From contig NZ_CP039634.1 of the NCBI RefSeq assembly GCF_004923295.1, positions 2,632,001-2,696,000 of the forward strand: DNA of 64,000 nucleotides, read 5' to 3'. This document shows, in pieces, positions 9,135 to 18,451 of the stretch. The position numbers were made by a program, and so were the translations under genes. The notes beneath the pieces are model-generated. The model was not told the DNA's origin, did no database searches, and worked only from the letters and a program-made list of their open reading frames with translations. This DNA comes from Azospirillum sp. TSH100 (GTDB taxonomy: Bacteria > Pseudomonadota > Alphaproteobacteria > Azospirillales > Azospirillaceae). Numbering within the stretch: position 1 is the first letter of the stretch; every line of letters starts with the position of its first letter.

Positions 9135-11408
9135 ATGGCGACGCTGATCATCACCGAGAAATCCAGCCAGGCGAAGGACCTGCGCGCGGCCCTGGGCGAC
9201 CGCTACGGCCGCATCCTGCCGGCCGAGGGCCACCTGTTGCGGCTTGCCGAGCCGGATGAGGTCGATCCCGCCTGGAAACGCTGGTCGCCGACCCTGCTGA
9301 AGCCGGACGGGCTCTATCCCACCCGCCCCGACCAGGGTGGCAACAAGGCGGCGAAGCTGCAGGCGATCACCGCGGCGCTGCGCGCCTGCGACGAGGTGAT
9401 CCTCGCCACCGACTGCGACCGCGAAGGCCAGCTGATCGGCCAGGAAATCCTGGAGCATGTCGGCTATCGCGGCAAGGTGCGGCGCGCGCTTTTCACAGCC
9501 CAGGATCCAAAGACCCTGCGCGACGCCTTCGCGGCGCTGAAGCCGAACGACTCCATGCGGCCGCTCTACGAGGCGGCCGTGGCGCGCCAGCAGGCCGACC
9601 AGATCTTCAACCTCTCGCTGACCCGGACGGCGACCAAGACCCTGCTCGCCCCCGGCACCCGCGGCGTCATCGGCATCGGCCGGGTGAAGACCCCGACTCT
9701 GGCCATCGTCTGCCTGCGCGAGCTGGAGATCCGCAACTTCAAGCCCGAGGATTATTTCGAGGTGGTGGCGACCGCCAGCGTGGCGGAGGGCAGCTTCCAG
9801 ATGCGCCACGCCCCGGCGCCGAAGGACCGCATCAAGGACCGCGCCGCCGCCGAGGCCATCGCTCGCGCTGCCGACAACCACCGCGGCCCGCTGACCGTGA
9901 CGGTGGAGGAGAAACGGCAGGCGCCACCCAAGCTGTACGACCTGCCGTCGTTGCAGAAGACCTGCGGCCAGCGCTGGGGCTGGACCGCCGACCGCACGCT
10001 GGCGGTGGCGCAGGAGCTGTATGACGGCGATGGCAAGAAGCTCATCACCTACCCACGTGCCGAGGCGCGCTACCTTTCGGAGAACCAGATTGCCGACGCG
10101 CCGGCCATCGTCGGGGCGCTGACCCGGCTGCGCGGCTTCGCCCATCTCGACATTGCCCGCCCGGTGATTCGCAAGGGCAAGTCCGGCCATTTCTGCGACA
10201 AGGCGCTGGAAGGCGTGTCGCACCATGCGGTGATTCCCAACGTCAATGTGCTGGACGATCTGGAGTCGCGGCTGGTACGGCTGAGCGACGACGAAAAGCG
10301 GCTGTTCGCGCTGATCTGCCGGTCCTACCTCGCCGCGGTGATGCCGGATTACGAGTATCGCCAGACCAGCGTCACCATGCCGGTTCCTGTGCCATCGCCA
10401 GAAGGGATCAAGCCGGTCGCCTTCCGGGCGGTCGGGCGCATTCCATTGAAGCTGGGCTGGAAGGCCGCCTTCGGCTCCGCGGAGAGCGATGACCGGTCCG
10501 GCGGCAAGCCGGAGGAGGAAGCCGAACAGACCCTGCCACCGCTGACCGACGGCGAATTGACGACTCTGAGCGATCCGAAGGTAGAGGCGAAGCGCACCCA
10601 GGCGCCGCCGCGCTACAACGAGGGCACGCTGGTAGACGCCATGCAGAACGCCTGGCGGTTCGTCGAGGATCCGGCTCTGCGTGACCGGCTGAAGGAGGCC
10701 AAGGGCATTGGCACCCCGGCCACCCGCGCCGAGGTGATCAAGGGGCTGCGCAAACAGAACATGCTAGGAGCCGACGGCAAATGGCTGGTGCCAACCCCGG
10801 CCGGCCTGCACCTGTTCGAGACCCTGCGCGCCGCCGCCCCGACGCTGGTCGATCCCGGCACCACCGCGCTGTGGGAGATGAAGCTGGACGAGGTGGTGAC
10901 CGGCCGCGCCGATTTCCGGCGGGTGATCGACGCCATCGCCAGCGAAGCCGACCGGTTGATCGGGACGCTGGTCGGACAGCGCGGCGTCGCGCTCGATCTC
11001 GGTCAACCCGCCGCCAAGGCGCGATTCACCCGACGGGGCACGACGGGACGCGGCACTGCAGGGTACGGCACAGCAGCACGCAGCGCCGCGGCGGCGCGTG
11101 GTGACACCACAAAGCCGGTGCGCCGGCGGACGCGCAAGGCCGCCGCACCCACCGATGGTGAGCCGACGGCACCGAAGCCGCGGCGTCCCCGCAAGACCAA
11201 GGCCAGCCCTCTTCCGGTGGATGTGGTTGCGGAGGGCGCGTCAGGCGCCGACATGCCCCCGCCGGAAGCGTGGCGCCGCCGCGAACCAACCGAGCGGATG
11301 GTTGCCTTCGCCCGCAGTCTTGCGGAGCGCAAAGGCATCGCCCTGCCCGATTCCTGCCTGCGTGATTTCGACCAATGCCGGAGCTTTCTGGACCAGCACG
11401 CCCGGTAA
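9135..11408 (+). CDS. Type IA DNA topoisomerase (topoisomerase III-like)
   Basis: Type IA topoisomerases relax or decatenate DNA through a transient 5'-phosphotyrosine link. From ATG at 9135 the product has 757 residues. A Toprim domain opens it (LIITEKSSQAKDLRAAL and ATDCDREGQLIGQEIL with the DxDxE acidic triad). GIGRVKTPTLAIV follows, and the catalytic tyrosine is Tyr306 in LITYPRAEARYL. The later motif YNEGTLVDAMQNAW and the segment KGIGTPATRAEVIKGL complete the core. This pattern is closer to TopB than to TopA, and there are no zinc-finger repeats. After the core (about residue 620) comes a basic, Arg/Thr/Ala-rich linker, then a small C-terminal domain (residues about 705-757) ending CRSFLDQHAR. 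The role in vivo is probably decatenation or recombination-intermediate processing. Confidence 0.9.
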   Translation: MATLIITEKSSQAKDLRAALGDRYGRILPAEGHLLRLAEPDEVDPAWKRWSPTLLKPDGLYPTRPDQGGNKAAKLQAITAALRACDEVILATDCDREGQLIGQEILEHVGYRGKVRRALFTAQDPKTLRDAFAALKPNDSMRPLYEAAVARQQADQIFNLSLTRTATKTLLAPGTRGVIGIGRVKTPTLAIVCLRELEIRNFKPEDYFEVVATASVAEGSFQMRHAPAPKDRIKDRAAAEAIARAADNHRGPLTVTVEEKRQAPPKLYDLPSLQKTCGQRWGWTADRTLAVAQELYDGDGKKLITYPRAEARYLSENQIADAPAIVGALTRLRGFAHLDIARPVIRKGKSGHFCDKALEGVSHHAVIPNVNVLDDLESRLVRLSDDEKRLFALICRSYLAAVMPDYEYRQTSVTMPVPVPSPEGIKPVAFRAVGRIPLKLGWKAAFGSAESDDRSGGKPEEEAEQTLPPLTDGELTTLSDPKVEAKRTQAPPRYNEGTLVDAMQNAWRFVEDPALRDRLKEAKGIGTPATRAEVIKGLRKQNMLGADGKWLVPTPAGLHLFETLRAAAPTLVDPGTTALWEMKLDEVVTGRADFRRVIDAIASEADRLIGTLVGQRGVALDLGQPAAKARFTRRGTTGRGTAGYGTAARSAAAARGDTTKPVRRRTRKAAAPTDGEPTAPKPRRPRKTKASPLPVDVVAEGASGADMPPPEAWRRREPTERMVAFARSLAERKGIALPDSCLRDFDQCRSFLDQHAR

Positions 11409-11540
11409 TTGCCTGAAACGGCCACGCTTCAGGTTGCGGTTTTGAGAAGATTTACCCGATTTCGGCGACATTGATTGCTGGACACGCCTCGATCGGCTGG
11501 CAATTCTAGCAGCAGCCTCAATCATTGCTGGGCGCTTCCC

Positions 11541-12710
11541 ATGAGATTTTCCGGTCGGACCTCGCGCACCGTCACTGCTGCCGCGCTGACTCTGGTCGCG
11601 ACAGCTCCCGCGCTGGCCCAAAGCATGCTGAACTATGGCGGCATCAGTGTGGCGCAATGCATCCCCTTCGCGAATTTCCAACCGGTGTCCTTCACCGATC
11701 CGCCGAAGTTGAATTTCAGCATCGCCGGCGACAGCGCCATCCACACGGTGACGATGGACACCGGATCGGTCGGCGTTGCCATGTCAGCCACCAACATCCC
11801 CAACTACGAGACGCTGAAGACGGCGCCGGGGGCCAGGCCGGGCACGCAGTTCCTGTCGAGCAGCAAGATTCTGTGGGTCGGCACCTGGGTGCCGATGACG
11901 GTCACCCTGTATGACCGCGTCCAAAAGCCGGTCGCGACGTCGGAAGTCTTCATCCTTGGCGTGGAGAAGTCCGGCCGCTGCGACAGCTACCAGACCGACC
12001 AGCAGATCTGCCCCGACCTGCCGGCGCCGGCCAAGCCGGTGCTCTATATGGGCGTCGGCTTCGGTCAGGAAGCCGATTTCCAGCCGCAGGGCACGCCGGA
12101 CAAGAACGTGCTGCTGAACCTGCGCAGCGTGAACGGCCAACCCATCGCCAACGGAACGCTGAACTCGGGCTACATCATCGGCCGCCAGGGCATCCAGGTC
12201 GGCCTGACCGCCGACAACACAGCGGGCTTCCGCTTCGCCAAGTTGGTGCCCTATGCGCAGTATCCCGGTGATTGGATGATGCCAAGCGGCTGCATCTCGG
12301 TGAATCCGGAAGTGAACCGCGATGCCAATGGCCCGATCTGCACGCCCGCCAACATCCTGGTCGATACCGGCATCCCGCAGAGTTACATGACGCTGCCGCC
12401 CACGATCAGGTTCGACACCGTGCAGCAGCCGGACGCCAGCGAACCCAACAAATCGGTCGGCGTTCTGGCGCCCGGCACCTCGGTCGCCGTCAACATTCCT
12501 GATGCCGCCAGCCCGATAGCCGTCGACTCCTTCATCGTCGGCGCCGGTTCGCCGAACGAGCCGCAGCAGGTGATCCCCTGGAGCACCGACAAGCGCCCGC
12601 CCTTCATCAACACCGGCCGCCATTTCCTGCGGCAATACCAATTCCTGTACGACGCGAAGCAGGGCTATGTCGGCATGAAAGACCAGCCGAACCCCTGCGG
12701 CGAACAGTGA
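11541..12710 (+). CDS. Secreted protein with two DTG motifs, possible pepsin-like aspartic protease
   Basis: ATG at 11541 gives a signal peptide (RTVTAAALTLVATAPALAQ) and a 389-residue protein. Two DTG triads occur in hydrophobic beta-strand contexts: VTMDTGSVGVAM (Asp73) and NILVDTGIPQSYM (Asp275). Spacing of about 200 residues resembles the two catalytic aspartates of bilobed A1 aspartic proteases, and an N-terminal strand, LNFSIAGDSAIHTV, precedes the first as in pepsins. Several cysteines (positions near 40, 143, 153, 254, 269) could form disulfides in the periplasm. It follows the topoisomerase on the same strand after 132 bases. I did not recognise a named family with certainty; a non-proteolytic DTG-containing beta protein is the alternative. 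Confidence 0.75.
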   Translation: MRFSGRTSRTVTAAALTLVATAPALAQSMLNYGGISVAQCIPFANFQPVSFTDPPKLNFSIAGDSAIHTVTMDTGSVGVAMSATNIPNYETLKTAPGARPGTQFLSSSKILWVGTWVPMTVTLYDRVQKPVATSEVFILGVEKSGRCDSYQTDQQICPDLPAPAKPVLYMGVGFGQEADFQPQGTPDKNVLLNLRSVNGQPIANGTLNSGYIIGRQGIQVGLTADNTAGFRFAKLVPYAQYPGDWMMPSGCISVNPEVNRDANGPICTPANILVDTGIPQSYMTLPPTIRFDTVQQPDASEPNKSVGVLAPGTSVAVNIPDAASPIAVDSFIVGAGSPNEPQQVIPWSTDKRPPFINTGRHFLRQYQFLYDAKQGYVGMKDQPNPCGEQ

Positions 12711-12756
12711 GGAGAACGAGGGGCGCCAAGCCGGCGCTCGTCACCACGCACGCATG

Positions 12757-12777
12757 AAAAAAGCCCCGGAACGGGGC
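12757..12777 (-). terminator. Terminator of the tRNA-Val gene
   Basis: Minus-strand GCCCCG-TTC-CGGGGC (12763-12777) is followed by TTTTTTC (12757-12762), a textbook intrinsic terminator about 25 bases past the tRNA 3' end. Confidence 0.85.
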
Positions 12778-12802
12778 CTGATCACAGGAACGACAATGGG
12801 AA

Positions 12803-12877
12803 TGGTGGGCGATGAGGGGATCGAACCCCCGACATTCTCGGTGTAAACGAGACGCTCTACCGCTGAGCTAATCGCCC
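12803..12877 (-). tRNA. tRNA-Val (anticodon UAC)
   Basis: The minus strand folds as a cloverleaf: acceptor GGGCGAT pairs with ATCGCCC, the D arm contains GCTCAGCGGTAGAGC, the anticodon stem TCTCG/CGAGA encloses loop TTTACAC with anticodon TAC, and the T arm reads GGGGGTTCGATCCCC. The discriminator is A and the CCA end (12803-12805) is encoded. Confidence 0.96.
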
Positions 12878-12908
12878 CAACCGGGTAAGGCCTTGCAGCC
12901 AAACGCAA

Positions 12909-12934
12909 GCCGGCCGGGTGGATGCCCGGCCGGC
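12909..12934 (-). terminator. Putative terminator after hupB
   Basis: A perfect 10-bp inverted repeat (12909-12918 and 12925-12934) lies 47 bases past the hupB stop. On the minus strand it is followed by TTGCGTTTGG, a weak U-rich run, and the tRNA-Val gene begins soon after, so partial readthrough is possible. Confidence 0.55.
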
Positions 12935-12980
12935 CGCACTATGCCCTGAACGGGCCAGAAACTTCAAGCGCCGTAAGCGC

Positions 12981-13253
12981 TTAGTTCAGGGCGTCCTTCA
13001 GGGTCTTGCCAGCCTTGAACTTCGGCTGCTTGGACGCCGGGATGTCGATCTTCTCGCCGGTACGCGGGTTGCGGCCCTCGGTCGCGGGACGCTCAGCCAC
13101 CGCAAAGGTGCCGAAGCCGACCAGACGGACCTCATCACCGTTCTTCAAGGACTCGGCGATGCTGTCGAACACGGCGTCGACGGCCTTCGTGGCGTCGGTC
13201 TTGGACAAACCGGACGCTTCGGCAACATGCGCCACGAGATCGTTCTTGTTCAC
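12981..13253 (-). CDS. hupB: DNA-binding protein HU
   Basis: HU bends and compacts DNA as a dimer. The 90-residue product has the complete family pattern: N-terminal helices MNKNDLVAHVAEASGLSKTD, the VRLVGFGTFAVAERPATEGRNPRTG core with the Pro-containing DNA-binding arm, and KFKAGKTLKDALN at the end. Translation starts at GTG (13251-13253) preceded by GAAGGGGG. It follows lon on the same strand, the usual lon-hupB order, but has its own sigma70 promoter (13335-13364). Confidence 0.97.
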   Translation of the reverse strand: MNKNDLVAHVAEASGLSKTDATKAVDAVFDSIAESLKNGDEVRLVGFGTFAVAERPATEGRNPRTGEKIDIPASKQPKFKAGKTLKDALN

Positions 13254-13334
13254 GCAATCCCCCTTCGAAATTCAGCAAATACTGAAAGACAAAAGCCGCC
13301 CCAGGACTTTTCGTCCACGACTTTTTGGAAGCAA

Positions 13335-13364
13335 AGGATAATCACAGCGCTTGCCGCCCGTCAA
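13335..13364 (-). promoter_or_regulatory. Sigma70 promoter of hupB
   Basis: On the minus strand TTGACG (13359-13364) and TATCCT (13335-13340) are 18 bases apart, 80 to 110 bases upstream of the hupB GTG and downstream of the lon stop codon. Confidence 0.65.
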
Positions 13365-13451
13365 TTCCCGACGGGCGGCAAAGCCGCTCTTGTCCTAAAA
13401 GTCACGCCATCCGGCGGCGGTCACGATCCGATCGCAACCGCCGGTGCCGGA

Positions 13452-15866
13452 TCAGTGACGCAGGGCCTCGCCGTCGGCACCCTTCTCCTGGGCCTTCGCC
13501 GCGGCCGGATCGACCTCCGGCTCGGTCCATTCGATCGGCTCCAGCGGACGGACCAGCGCATTGCGCAGAACCTCGTCCACCGTGCCGACGGGCATGATCT
13601 CCAGCCCGCGCTTCACGTTGTCCGGGATGTCGGCCAGATCCTTCTCGTTGTCCTTCGGGATCAGCACATGCTTGATGCCACCGCGCAGCGCGGCCAGCAG
13701 CTTCTCCTTCAGGCCGCCGATCGGCAGCACCCGGCCGCGCAAGGTGATCTCGCCGGTCATAGCCACGTCCTTGCGCACCGGAATGCCGGTCAGCACCGAG
13801 ACGATGGAGGTGGCCATGGCGACACCGGCCGACGGGCCGTCCTTCGGCGTGGCGCCTTCGGGAACATGGACGTGGATGTCCTTCTTCTCGAACAGCGTCG
13901 GCTTGATGCCGAAGGCGATGGCGCGCGACTTGACGTAGCTCTCGGCCGCCTGGACCGATTCCTTCATCACGTCGCCCAGCTTGCCGGTGGTGGTGACGCG
14001 GCCCTTGCCCGGCAGGCCGACGGCCTCGATCGACAGCAGCTCGCCACCGACCTCGGTCCAGGCCAGACCGGTGGTGACGCCCACCAGATCCTCCAGTTCC
14101 GCCTCGCCATAATGGAAGCGGCGGACGCCGGCATACTTGTCCAGATTGCGGCGGGTGACCGCGACCTTGGCATTGCCCCCCGACTTCAGCAGGATCTCCT
14201 TGACCGCCTTGCGGCAGAGGTTGGCGATCTCGCGTTCCAGCGAGCGGACGCCGGCCTCCCGCGTGTAGTAGCGGACCAGATCGCGCAGCGCGTCGTCGGA
14301 GATGGTGAACTCGCCCTTCTTCAGGCCGTTCGCCTCGATCTGCTTCTCGATCAGGTGGCGCTTGGAGATCTCGACCTTCTCGTCCTCGGTGTAACCGGCG
14401 ACGCGGATGATCTCCATGCGGTCCAGCAGCGGCTGCGGCATGCGCATGGTGTTGGCGGTGCAGACGAACATCACGTCGGACAGGTCGTAATCGACCTCCA
14501 GGTAATGGTCGTTGAAGGTGCCGTTCTGCTCCGGATCCAGAACCTCCAGCAGGGCCGACGACGGGTCGCCGCGCCAGTCGGCGCCGAGCTTGTCGATTTC
14601 GTCCAGCAGGAAGAGCGGGTTGGAAGACTTCGCCTTCTTCATGCCCTGGATGACCTTGCCGGGCATCGAGCCGATGTAGGTGCGGCGGTGACCGCGCACC
14701 TCGGCCTCGTCACGGACGCCGCCCAGCGACATGCGGACGAAGTTGCGGCCGGTCGACTTGGCGATGGACTTGCCGAGCGAGGTCTTGCCGACGCCGGGCG
14801 GACCGACGAGGCAGAGGATCGGCCCCTTGACCTTGTTCATCCGGTTCTGCACGGCGAGATACTCAAGGATACGCTCCTTGACCTTCTCCAGACCGTAATG
14901 GTCGGCGTCCAGCACCTTCTGGGCCAGCTTCAGGTCCCGCTTCACCTTGGTGCGCTTCTTCCACGGAATGGACAGCATCCAGTCCAGGTAGTTGCGGACC
15001 ACGGTGGCTTCCGCCGACATCGGGCTCATCGACCGCAGCTTCTTCAGCTCGGCGAGAGCCTTTTCGCGGGCCTCCTTGGAGAAGCGGGTCTTGTTGATCT
15101 TCTCTTCCAACTCGGCCGACTCGTCGCGGCCGTCCTCGGTCTCGCCGAGTTCCTTCTGGATCGCCTTCAGCTGCTCGTTCAGATAGTACTCGCGCTGGGT
15201 CTTCTCCATCTGCCGCTTGACGCGGTTGCGGATGCGCTTTTCCACCTGAAGAACGCCGATCTCGCCTTCCATGAAGGCATAGACCCGCTCCAGACGCTCC
15301 GACACGGTGGCGCATTCCAGCAGCTGCTGCTTTTCCGGAATCTTCAGCGCCAGATGCGAGGCGACGGTGTCGGCCAGCTTGCCGGCTTCCTCGATCTGGT
15401 TGATCGAGACCAGCACCTCCGGCGGGATCTTCTTGTTCAGCTTGATGTACTGCTCGAACTGGGAGACGACGGCGCGGCTCAGGGCTTCGAGCTCCTGGTT
15501 CTCGCCGGTCTTCTCCTCGACCAGTTCGGCCTGGGCCTGGAAGAACTCCTCATTGTCGGCGAACTTGGTGATGGCGGCGCGCTGGCCGCCTTCCACCAGC
15601 ACCTTGACGGTCCCGTCCGGCAGCTTGAGCAGCTGCAACACGGTGCCGACGGTGCCGACGCTGTAGATGTCGGCCGGAGTCGGATCGTCCTGCGCGGCGT
15701 TCTTCTGGGTGACGAGCAGGATCTGCTTGTCATCCTTCATCACGTCTTCCAGCGCGCGCACGGACTTCTCGCGCCCGACGAACAGCGGCACGATCATGTG
15801 GGGGAAGACCACGATGTCGCGCAGCGGCAGGACCGGGTAGAGGGCACCACGGGAGAGTTCGATCAT
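13452..15866 (-). CDS. lon: ATP-dependent protease Lon
   Basis: Lon is a hexameric AAA+ serine protease that degrades misfolded and regulatory proteins. The start at 15866 ([17 protein letters not shown]) is chosen because GAGG lies 8 bases upstream and it matches the usual N-terminus; the frame is open for 17 more codons. The 804-residue protein has the N-terminal substrate domain, Walker [10 protein letters not shown] (near residue 355), Walker B region FLLDEIDKL and the protease domain with the catalytic Ser in [14 protein letters not shown] and the partner Lys further on ([10 protein letters not shown] region). The C-terminus is acidic. In most relatives lon follows clpX directly; here a chemoreceptor gene lies between them. 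Confidence 0.98.
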   Translation of the reverse strand: MIELSRGALYPVLPLRDIVVFPHMIVPLFVGREKSVRALEDVMKDDKQILLVTQKNAAQDDPTPADIYSVGTVGTVLQLLKLPDGTVKVLVEGGQRAAITKFADNEEFFQAQAELVEEKTGENQELEALSRAVVSQFEQYIKLNKKIPPEVLVSINQIEEAGKLADTVASHLALKIPEKQQLLECATVSERLERVYAFMEGEIGVLQVEKRIRNRVKRQMEKTQREYYLNEQLKAIQKELGETEDGRDESAELEEKINKTRFSKEAREKALAELKKLRSMSPMSAEATVVRNYLDWMLSIPWKKRTKVKRDLKLAQKVLDADHYGLEKVKERILEYLAVQNRMNKVKGPILCLVGPPGVGKTSLGKSIAKSTGRNFVRMSLGGVRDEAEVRGHRRTYIGSMPGKVIQGMKKAKSSNPLFLLDEIDKLGADWRGDPSSALLEVLDPEQNGTFNDHYLEVDYDLSDVMFVCTANTMRMPQPLLDRMEIIRVAGYTEDEKVEISKRHLIEKQIEANGLKKGEFTISDDALRDLVRYYTREAGVRSLEREIANLCRKAVKEILLKSGGNAKVAVTRRNLDKYAGVRRFHYGEAELEDLVGVTTGLAWTEVGGELLSIEAVGLPGKGRVTTTGKLGDVMKESVQAAESYVKSRAIAFGIKPTLFEKKDIHVHVPEGATPKDGPSAGVAMATSIVSVLTGIPVRKDVAMTGEITLRGRVLPIGGLKEKLLAALRGGIKHVLIPKDNEKDLADIPDNVKRGLEIMPVGTVDEVLRNALVRPLEPIEWTEPEVDPAAAKAQEKGADGEALRH

Positions 15867-15939
15867 CGGCAGGGCCTCAATGAATGGATCGCCGCCAGCC
15901 CGGAATGGGCCTGACACAGCCCCCGCCTCGGGTTGAGCG

Positions 15940-15998
15940 CGGGGATCCGCCTACGGCACCGGACTAACGTGGCACACGGCCCTGCGGCCTTCAAGGGG
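15940..15998 (-). promoter_or_regulatory. Candidate heat-shock-type promoter region of lon
   Basis: On the minus strand CCCCTTGAA (about 15990-15998) resembles the -35 element of RpoH promoters (CTTGAA), followed at a roughly suitable distance by CCACGTTAG. The -10 match is imperfect, so this is tentative; it lies 95-130 bases upstream of the lon start. Confidence 0.3.
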
Positions 15999-16013
15999 CT
16001 GGACGAGGCGACG

Positions 16014-16049
16014 GGCGGTTTCCAGCCTGCAACCCGGCCGGAAACCGCC
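16014..16049 (-). terminator. Hairpin after the chemoreceptor gene, likely terminator
   Basis: GGCGGTTTCC (16014-16023) pairs perfectly with GGAAACCGCC (16040-16049), 25 bases past the chemoreceptor stop codon at 16074. A U tract is lacking, so termination efficiency is uncertain. Confidence 0.5.
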
Positions 16050-16073
16050 GCGAACCACCCCCTTTTCGTCCCA

Positions 16074-18146
16074 TCACGCGGTTTTGAGACTGCTTACATA
16101 GCCATCGACCGTGTTCCGCAGCGTTCCAGCCTCTTCGGAAAGGCCACGCGACGCGGTCAGCAGTTCTCCGGATGCGATCCGCGTGCTTTCCGCCGTGCTG
16201 GCAACCTGCCCGATGCTGCCGGACACCTCGACCGTTCCCTGGGCGGCGGCGTGGATGTTGCGGGCGATCTCCCGCGTCGCGGCATTCTGCTCCTCCACCG
16301 CGGCGGCGACTGCGGACGCGGCTTCGCTGATCGCGACGACCGTGCGGCTGATCGCATCGATGGCGGAAACGGCGCTGCCGCTGACCTCGCGGATTTCGCC
16401 GACCCGGACCTGGATGTCCTCGGTCGCCTTCGCGGTCTGGCCGGCCAGGTTCTTCACCTCGCTCGCCACGACGGCGAAGCCCTTGCCGGCTTCGCCCGCC
16501 CGCGCCGCCTCGATGGTCGCGTTCAGCGCCAGCAAATTGGTCTGGGACGCGATGGAGCTGATCATATCCACCACCGACCCGATCCCCGCCGCGCGTTCGG
16601 CCAGGGTCGCGACGATGTCGGCGGTGCTGCCGGCCTCGCGGACGGCGTCCTGGGCGATCCGGGACGCGTCGTCGATGCGGCGGCCGATCTCGCCGATCGA
16701 GGCCTGCAGCTCCTCCGCCGCGGCCGCCACCGTCTGGATGTTGCCGTTGGCGAGCTCCGATGCCGCGGCGACGGAGGAGGAGAGCGACGACACATTCTCG
16801 GCGTTGGCCGAAACCCGTTCGGAATTGCCGCGCACCGACTGGGCGGTGGAGGAGAGCTGGGCGACGATGCTTTCCAGCTTGGACACGAACTGCTGGGTCG
16901 CCCGCTCGAAATCGTGGCGGCGGCGGTCGCGTTCCTCACGCTCGCTGTGGCGCCGGGCCTCCGCCTCGTCGGCCTCGCGTACGCGGGTCTGCAGGACATC
17001 GACGGCACCGGCCATCTCGCCGATCTCGTCGGCCCGCCCGGCATGAGGCACCGCGAGATCGCGCCGCCCGCCGGCAATCGCGCCGATCACGCCGGCCAGT
17101 TCGACGACCGGCTTGGACGCCCGACGGTTGATCGCGATGGCCGCGCCGATCAGCGCACCGATCGACACCACCGCCAGGACGATAGCCAGGGACAGGCGGC
17201 GAAGCGCGGCGCCATGAACGTCGTCGGCCAGCCGGCGCGCCTCGATCACCGCAGCGTCGCGGACGGCCAGAATATGCTGCAGCAGCGGCGATGCCGACTT
17301 GCGCCATTCCGCGACGTCGAGATCGTAGGGCTTCCCGGCGTAGGACGCGCTGAGCAGGCGCTTCTTGAAGCTGCCGAACTGCTCGACATAGCCGGTCCGC
17401 AAGGTCTGGAGCGCCGCCTTCAGCCCGGGCTCCATGTCGCCACCGACGATGTCATCCTCCATCCCGGCGATCGCCTCGTCGATTTTGCCTTCGATCGTCA
17501 GGATCTGGCCCAGCAGATCGGGCGTCATCGGCTTTCCCGAACCGAGCGCCCGCAGGAACAGCACCGACTGCTGCCCCGCACGCTCGCGCAGGGTCGAAGA
17601 GCGGACGGCGAGATCGGCCCGGTCGCCGACGCGCGAGTTCAGTTCGTCAAGGTCGTGGCCCAGCCGGACGACAGTCTTCTGGATCGGAAGGGTGATCCGG
17701 CTGACTGCATCGAAGTAGAGGGCGACCGGATCGGCCGGACGGCTCGCCGGGTCCTTCGCCAGCCACTCGTCGAGCTGGCTGCGCACACCGGAAATCAGGC
17801 TGCCAAGCCCCTCTGCGTCCTTGACCGCCTGAACGTCGCCGCTGTCCTTGACCATGGCGACATAGCGGACGAGGGCCTGGTCGACCTGCTGCCGTCCCCT
17901 GGCAATGCCTTCCCGCATGGCCTGATCCACGGCCGTCCTGGCGGACAGGGGCTGGTTGGCCGTGCCGCGCTCAAGCGCGACCAGTTCATTCAGGGTGGAT
18001 GCGCTCGCAACCACTTCGACAATCGCCTTGGCGGACGCGGCGCGGCTCGCCGCACCATATTCCTGAACCGCCAGCCACGCAGCCGGAACAGCCGTTACGA
18101 CTCCAACACATGTCAGGCAAGTGTATAAAAAGCCGCGTATTCTCAT
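16074..18146 (-). CDS. Methyl-accepting chemotaxis protein with a large helical sensor domain
   Basis: This membrane chemoreceptor signals to CheA/CheW. The 690-residue protein has TM1 at about residues 7-27 ([20 protein letters not shown]), a periplasmic domain of about 290 residues that is almost entirely helical and starts with [18 protein letters not shown], reminiscent of nitrate/nitrite-sensing NIT-type bundles, TM2 at about 320-343, a HAMP region, and a cytoplasmic signalling hairpin with [21 protein letters not shown] and [18 protein letters not shown]. No CheR-tethering pentapeptide is seen at the C-terminus (ends SSLKTA). It sits between clpX and lon, interrupting a very conserved cluster. 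The ligand is unknown. Confidence 0.93.
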   Translation of the reverse strand: MRIRGFLYTCLTCVGVVTAVPAAWLAVQEYGAASRAASAKAIVEVVASASTLNELVALERGTANQPLSARTAVDQAMREGIARGRQQVDQALVRYVAMVKDSGDVQAVKDAEGLGSLISGVRSQLDEWLAKDPASRPADPVALYFDAVSRITLPIQKTVVRLGHDLDELNSRVGDRADLAVRSSTLRERAGQQSVLFLRALGSGKPMTPDLLGQILTIEGKIDEAIAGMEDDIVGGDMEPGLKAALQTLRTGYVEQFGSFKKRLLSASYAGKPYDLDVAEWRKSASPLLQHILAVRDAAVIEARRLADDVHGAALRRLSLAIVLAVVSIGALIGAAIAINRRASKPVVELAGVIGAIAGGRRDLAVPHAGRADEIGEMAGAVDVLQTRVREADEAEARRHSEREERDRRRHDFERATQQFVSKLESIVAQLSSTAQSVRGNSERVSANAENVSSLSSSVAAASELANGNIQTVAAAAEELQASIGEIGRRIDDASRIAQDAVREAGSTADIVATLAERAAGIGSVVDMISSIASQTNLLALNATIEAARAGEAGKGFAVVASEVKNLAGQTAKATEDIQVRVGEIREVSGSAVSAIDAISRTVVAISEAASAVAAAVEEQNAATREIARNIHAAAQGTVEVSGSIGQVASTAESTRIASGELLTASRGLSEEAGTLRNTVDGYVSSLKTA

Positions 18147-18370
18147 TGCATCTTCTCACAGAAGCTTTCTTATAATTCCGGCATGCGGAAAAAGATCGGA
18201 CTGAAGGAAAGCGAATGACGACTTACGGTCCTTTAGTCCTTTTTTCTGGAGCATATGCATATTGTTTCGGCAAATCTACCACCTTGGTATAATAACCTCC
18301 AAGGGTTGCAGCTTTGCGGAAATTTCTGCCGCGAGAACGACGCATCTCCTGCGGAACACGCCGAAATGAA
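18147..18370. other. AT-rich spacer between clpX and the chemoreceptor gene
   Basis: This gap is clearly AT-richer than its surroundings and probably carries the chemoreceptor promoter. It contains a dyad, CCTTGG (18283-18288) and CCAAGG (18300-18305), flanking an 11-base TATAAT-containing centre. A frame of 87 codons crosses it but lacks protein-like composition and I do not call it. Confidence 0.5.
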
Positions 18371-18394
18371 AAAGGAGCGCCGAAGCGCTCCTTT
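18371..18394 (-). terminator. Terminator after clpX
   Basis: AAAGGAGCGC (18371-18380) pairs with GCGCTCCTTT (18385-18394) around a CGAA loop. On the minus strand it is followed by TTTCATTTC, about 60 bases after the clpX stop codon. Confidence 0.8.
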
Positions 18395-18451
18395 TCAAAA
18401 CGACTCACCATGGGGGTGGCCGGCCTCCTCTGGGAAGAACCGGCGCCCGGG

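Noticed and set aside
12918-15914. A 998-codon open frame on the plus strand, antisense to lon
   Set aside because: It mirrors the reading frame of a real GC-rich gene; its protein is Leu/Asp/His/Arg/Val-rich without domains. High GC removes stop codons from antisense frames.
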